NCBI GenBank assembly: GCA_002389785.1
Contig: DGQS01000172.1
Coordinates: forward strand, 1 to 7,172
DNA: 7,172 nucleotides
Origin: Bacteroidetes bacterium UBA4408
GTDB taxonomy: Bacteria; Bacteroidota; Bacteroidia; UBA4408
Direction of reading: 5' to 3'
Below the pieces are notes generated by a model. The model ran no database searches and was not told the DNA's origin. It worked only from the letters and a program-made list of their open reading frames with translations. The position numbers and the translations under genes were made by a program. Below are positions 6,079 to 7,172 of the stretch, one piece after another (the first letter of the stretch is position 1; each line of letters begins with the position of its first letter).

Positions 6079-6801
6079 ATGCTTTTCGAAAAAATAAATG
6101 TAGAACTTGAACTAAAGCAAAAGCAACAAACCGATCAGCGTTTGATGGATGAAGTTATTTCACTTTTTGAAATGGCTGCTTCTCGCGAGCAACGGATTTT
6201 AAAACGCCTTAAAAGCAAACCCAACGATAACCTTTCAACTATTTCACCGGAAGGTTTAGACACTACTAGAATTTTTAGCCTAGAAAGCATTCATGAAATT
6301 TGTGTAAAATACCGCCTTCGATTTTTGGATGCACGGTATTTTAAGGCTGATTTTCCATATGAAGCAGTGCAAGAAATTGCCACTTTTGAAAAAGCTCGCG
6401 CATGTAAGATTGAACAATTTAAAATAATGGCTCCAAGTGGAATTTTTGAATTAAGCGATATACATGATGACCCTTTATTATTTGCTCAACTTAACGAAAA
6501 CACTTTTTATTTACTACATCGATGGGGAAAGGATTTAAAGTGGTATCGTGGTATATTAAACTATCCGTTTCGCAGTATTTACAGTTTCTTTTATTCCATT
6601 GTAGTAGTTGCTGGAATTGTGGCCTGGAGTTTTCCGTTTGAATGGCTTAATGTCGCCAAAAGCGGTGAATTAACCTTCCGCTTTTGGTTGAACACACATT
6701 TTACTATTGCCTTTTTCTTTTTCTTTTTGTTTTTAGGCTCACTTTCTCATTTCAATTTTAGCGAGAGCAATTGGAACAGCCGCCATTACAATAAGGAATA
6801 A
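6079..6801 (+). CDS. Uncharacterised membrane protein, 240 aa, two C-terminal TM segments
   Basis: ATG at 6079, TAA at 6799-6801. I do not recognise a named family. Residues 1-50 are charged and helical (ELELKQKQQTDQ..., EMAASREQRILKRLKSK), possibly a short coiled coil. Residues 60-165 form a mixed soluble domain with Arg/Tyr/Asp-rich segments (VKYRLRFLDARYFKADFPYE, then NTFYLLHRWGKDLKWYRGILNYPF). Two hydrophobic segments follow at about 167-189 and 204-224, the second with a run of six phenylalanines, separated by a short loop. The tail SESNWNSRHYNKE is polar. With both ends predicted in the cytoplasm, the large domain would face the cytosol. No signal peptide is present. The gene follows the RNA methyltransferase by 70 bp in the same direction without a clear promoter, so read-through transcription is possible. 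Base composition matches the neighbours. Confidence 0.8.
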   Translation: MLFEKINVELELKQKQQTDQRLMDEVISLFEMAASREQRILKRLKSKPNDNLSTISPEGLDTTRIFSLESIHEICVKYRLRFLDARYFKADFPYEAVQEIATFEKARACKIEQFKIMAPSGIFELSDIHDDPLLFAQLNENTFYLLHRWGKDLKWYRGILNYPFRSIYSFFYSIVVVAGIVAWSFPFEWLNVAKSGELTFRFWLNTHFTIAFFFFFLFLGSLSHFNFSESNWNSRHYNKE

Positions 6802-6808
6802 AAATGGC

Positions 6809-7172
6809 TTAATTCACTTGTAAATCCTTTACATCGCGGTTGTGAAGTCGTCCAAGTTTCATTAAATCGATTAATGAACCGGTAACAAAGCGCAGGAAAT
6901 AACGACTATAGCGGGTATATACAGCTTCACCGGTAAAAATTCGAGTAAGGTATTTTACCATGTGAGGGGCAATAAATTTTCCGAAGGGTGTATGCATACG
7001 GTCTTGACCAACTCGAAATAAAGTAAACAGGCGACCATTGTACCATGTATCTACCACCCGTTGCCAAACTTGTAATTCCCATTTCTGTTCCTTTTCGTAT
7101 TTTTTTAAAGCAGCAGGTGTTAAATCTTCTTCGTTTATTGCTTTAGCTAATCGAAATGCGCCTTTTAAAGCT
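6809..7172 (-). CDS. Probable FAD-dependent oxidoreductase, C-terminal 120 residues
   Basis: The gene enters from the right edge and ends at a TAA (6809-6811). 120 codons are open, so the start and the FAD-binding N-terminus lie outside. The visible part begins ALKGAFRLAKAINEEDLTPA, then LKKYEKEQKWELQVWQRVVDTWYNGRL. That matches the end of the FAD domain (a helix with A-x-x-L-A-x-A and Y-E) and the C-terminal helical region of the halogenase / geranylgeranyl-reductase-like flavoproteins found in many Bacteroidota. The remaining 80 residues are basic and aromatic (RVGQDRMHTPFGKFIAP, RYSRYFLRFVTGSLIDLMKLG). The cofactor-binding GxGxxG lies outside the window, so the family call rests on the tail alone. 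It converges with the 240-aa membrane protein gene, stop codons only 7 bp apart, with no terminator hairpin in between. Confidence 0.6.
   Translation of the reverse strand, partial: ALKGAFRLAKAINEEDLTPAALKKYEKEQKWELQVWQRVVDTWYNGRLFTLFRVGQDRMHTPFGKFIAPHMVKYLTRIFTGEAVYTRYSRYFLRFVTGSLIDLMKLGRLHNRDVKDLQVN

Noticed and set aside
1..7172. Defence island, mobile element or CRISPR system
   Set aside because: No transposase, integrase, phage, nuclease or repeat-spacer pattern is present; gene content and base use look like ordinary chromosome.

Overview
The window looks like chromosomal DNA of a member of the Bacteroidota. The DNA is AT-rich. Three Bacteroidota-style promoters (TTG, 17-21 nt, TANNTTTG) sit in front of genes. 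Lipoproteins with short charged stretches after the lipid-modified cysteine are frequent, and there is a TamL-type Omp85 protein, a lineage-specific family. Genus or family cannot be told from this sequence. No RNA gene, CRISPR array, insertion sequence or phage gene was found.

Left part (1-2626, all genes on the minus strand): two envelope-protein units. The upstream one is a two-gene unit. A 279-aa outer-membrane beta-barrel protein (1716-2555) has a good promoter at 2599-2626. A 138-aa lipoprotein (1269-1685) follows 30 nt later, and the unit ends in a clear hairpin-plus-U-run terminator (1212-1244). Next come a 275-aa lipoprotein with an Ig-like domain (294-1121) and the N-terminal 80 residues of another lipoprotein (from 242, running off the left edge). 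That last gene has its own promoter, placed directly beside the stop codon of the gene before it. All four products are predicted to be exported to the envelope; two carry a C-K-K-acidic start that resembles a surface-export signal.

Middle part (2786-5252, minus strand): a TamL-like outer-membrane assembly lipoprotein gene. The POTRA half and the barrel half lie in one continuous reading frame but are separated by a single in-frame TAA at 4487-4489. The only visible starts are TTG codons. As read, the gene is a point-mutation pseudogene or carries a sequencing error. This is the most notable item in the window. A partner tamB gene is not next to it here.

Right part (5191-7172): diverging from tamL, behind a textbook promoter, is a complete SpoU/TrmH-family RNA 2'-O-methyltransferase (5253-6008). 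It is followed by an unrecognised 240-aa protein with two C-terminal membrane segments (6079-6801). A converging gene on the minus strand enters from the right edge and appears to be the C-terminus of an FAD-dependent oxidoreductase of the halogenase / geranylgeranyl-reductase type. No new defence or mobile system is visible; this is mostly ordinary envelope and housekeeping gene content.
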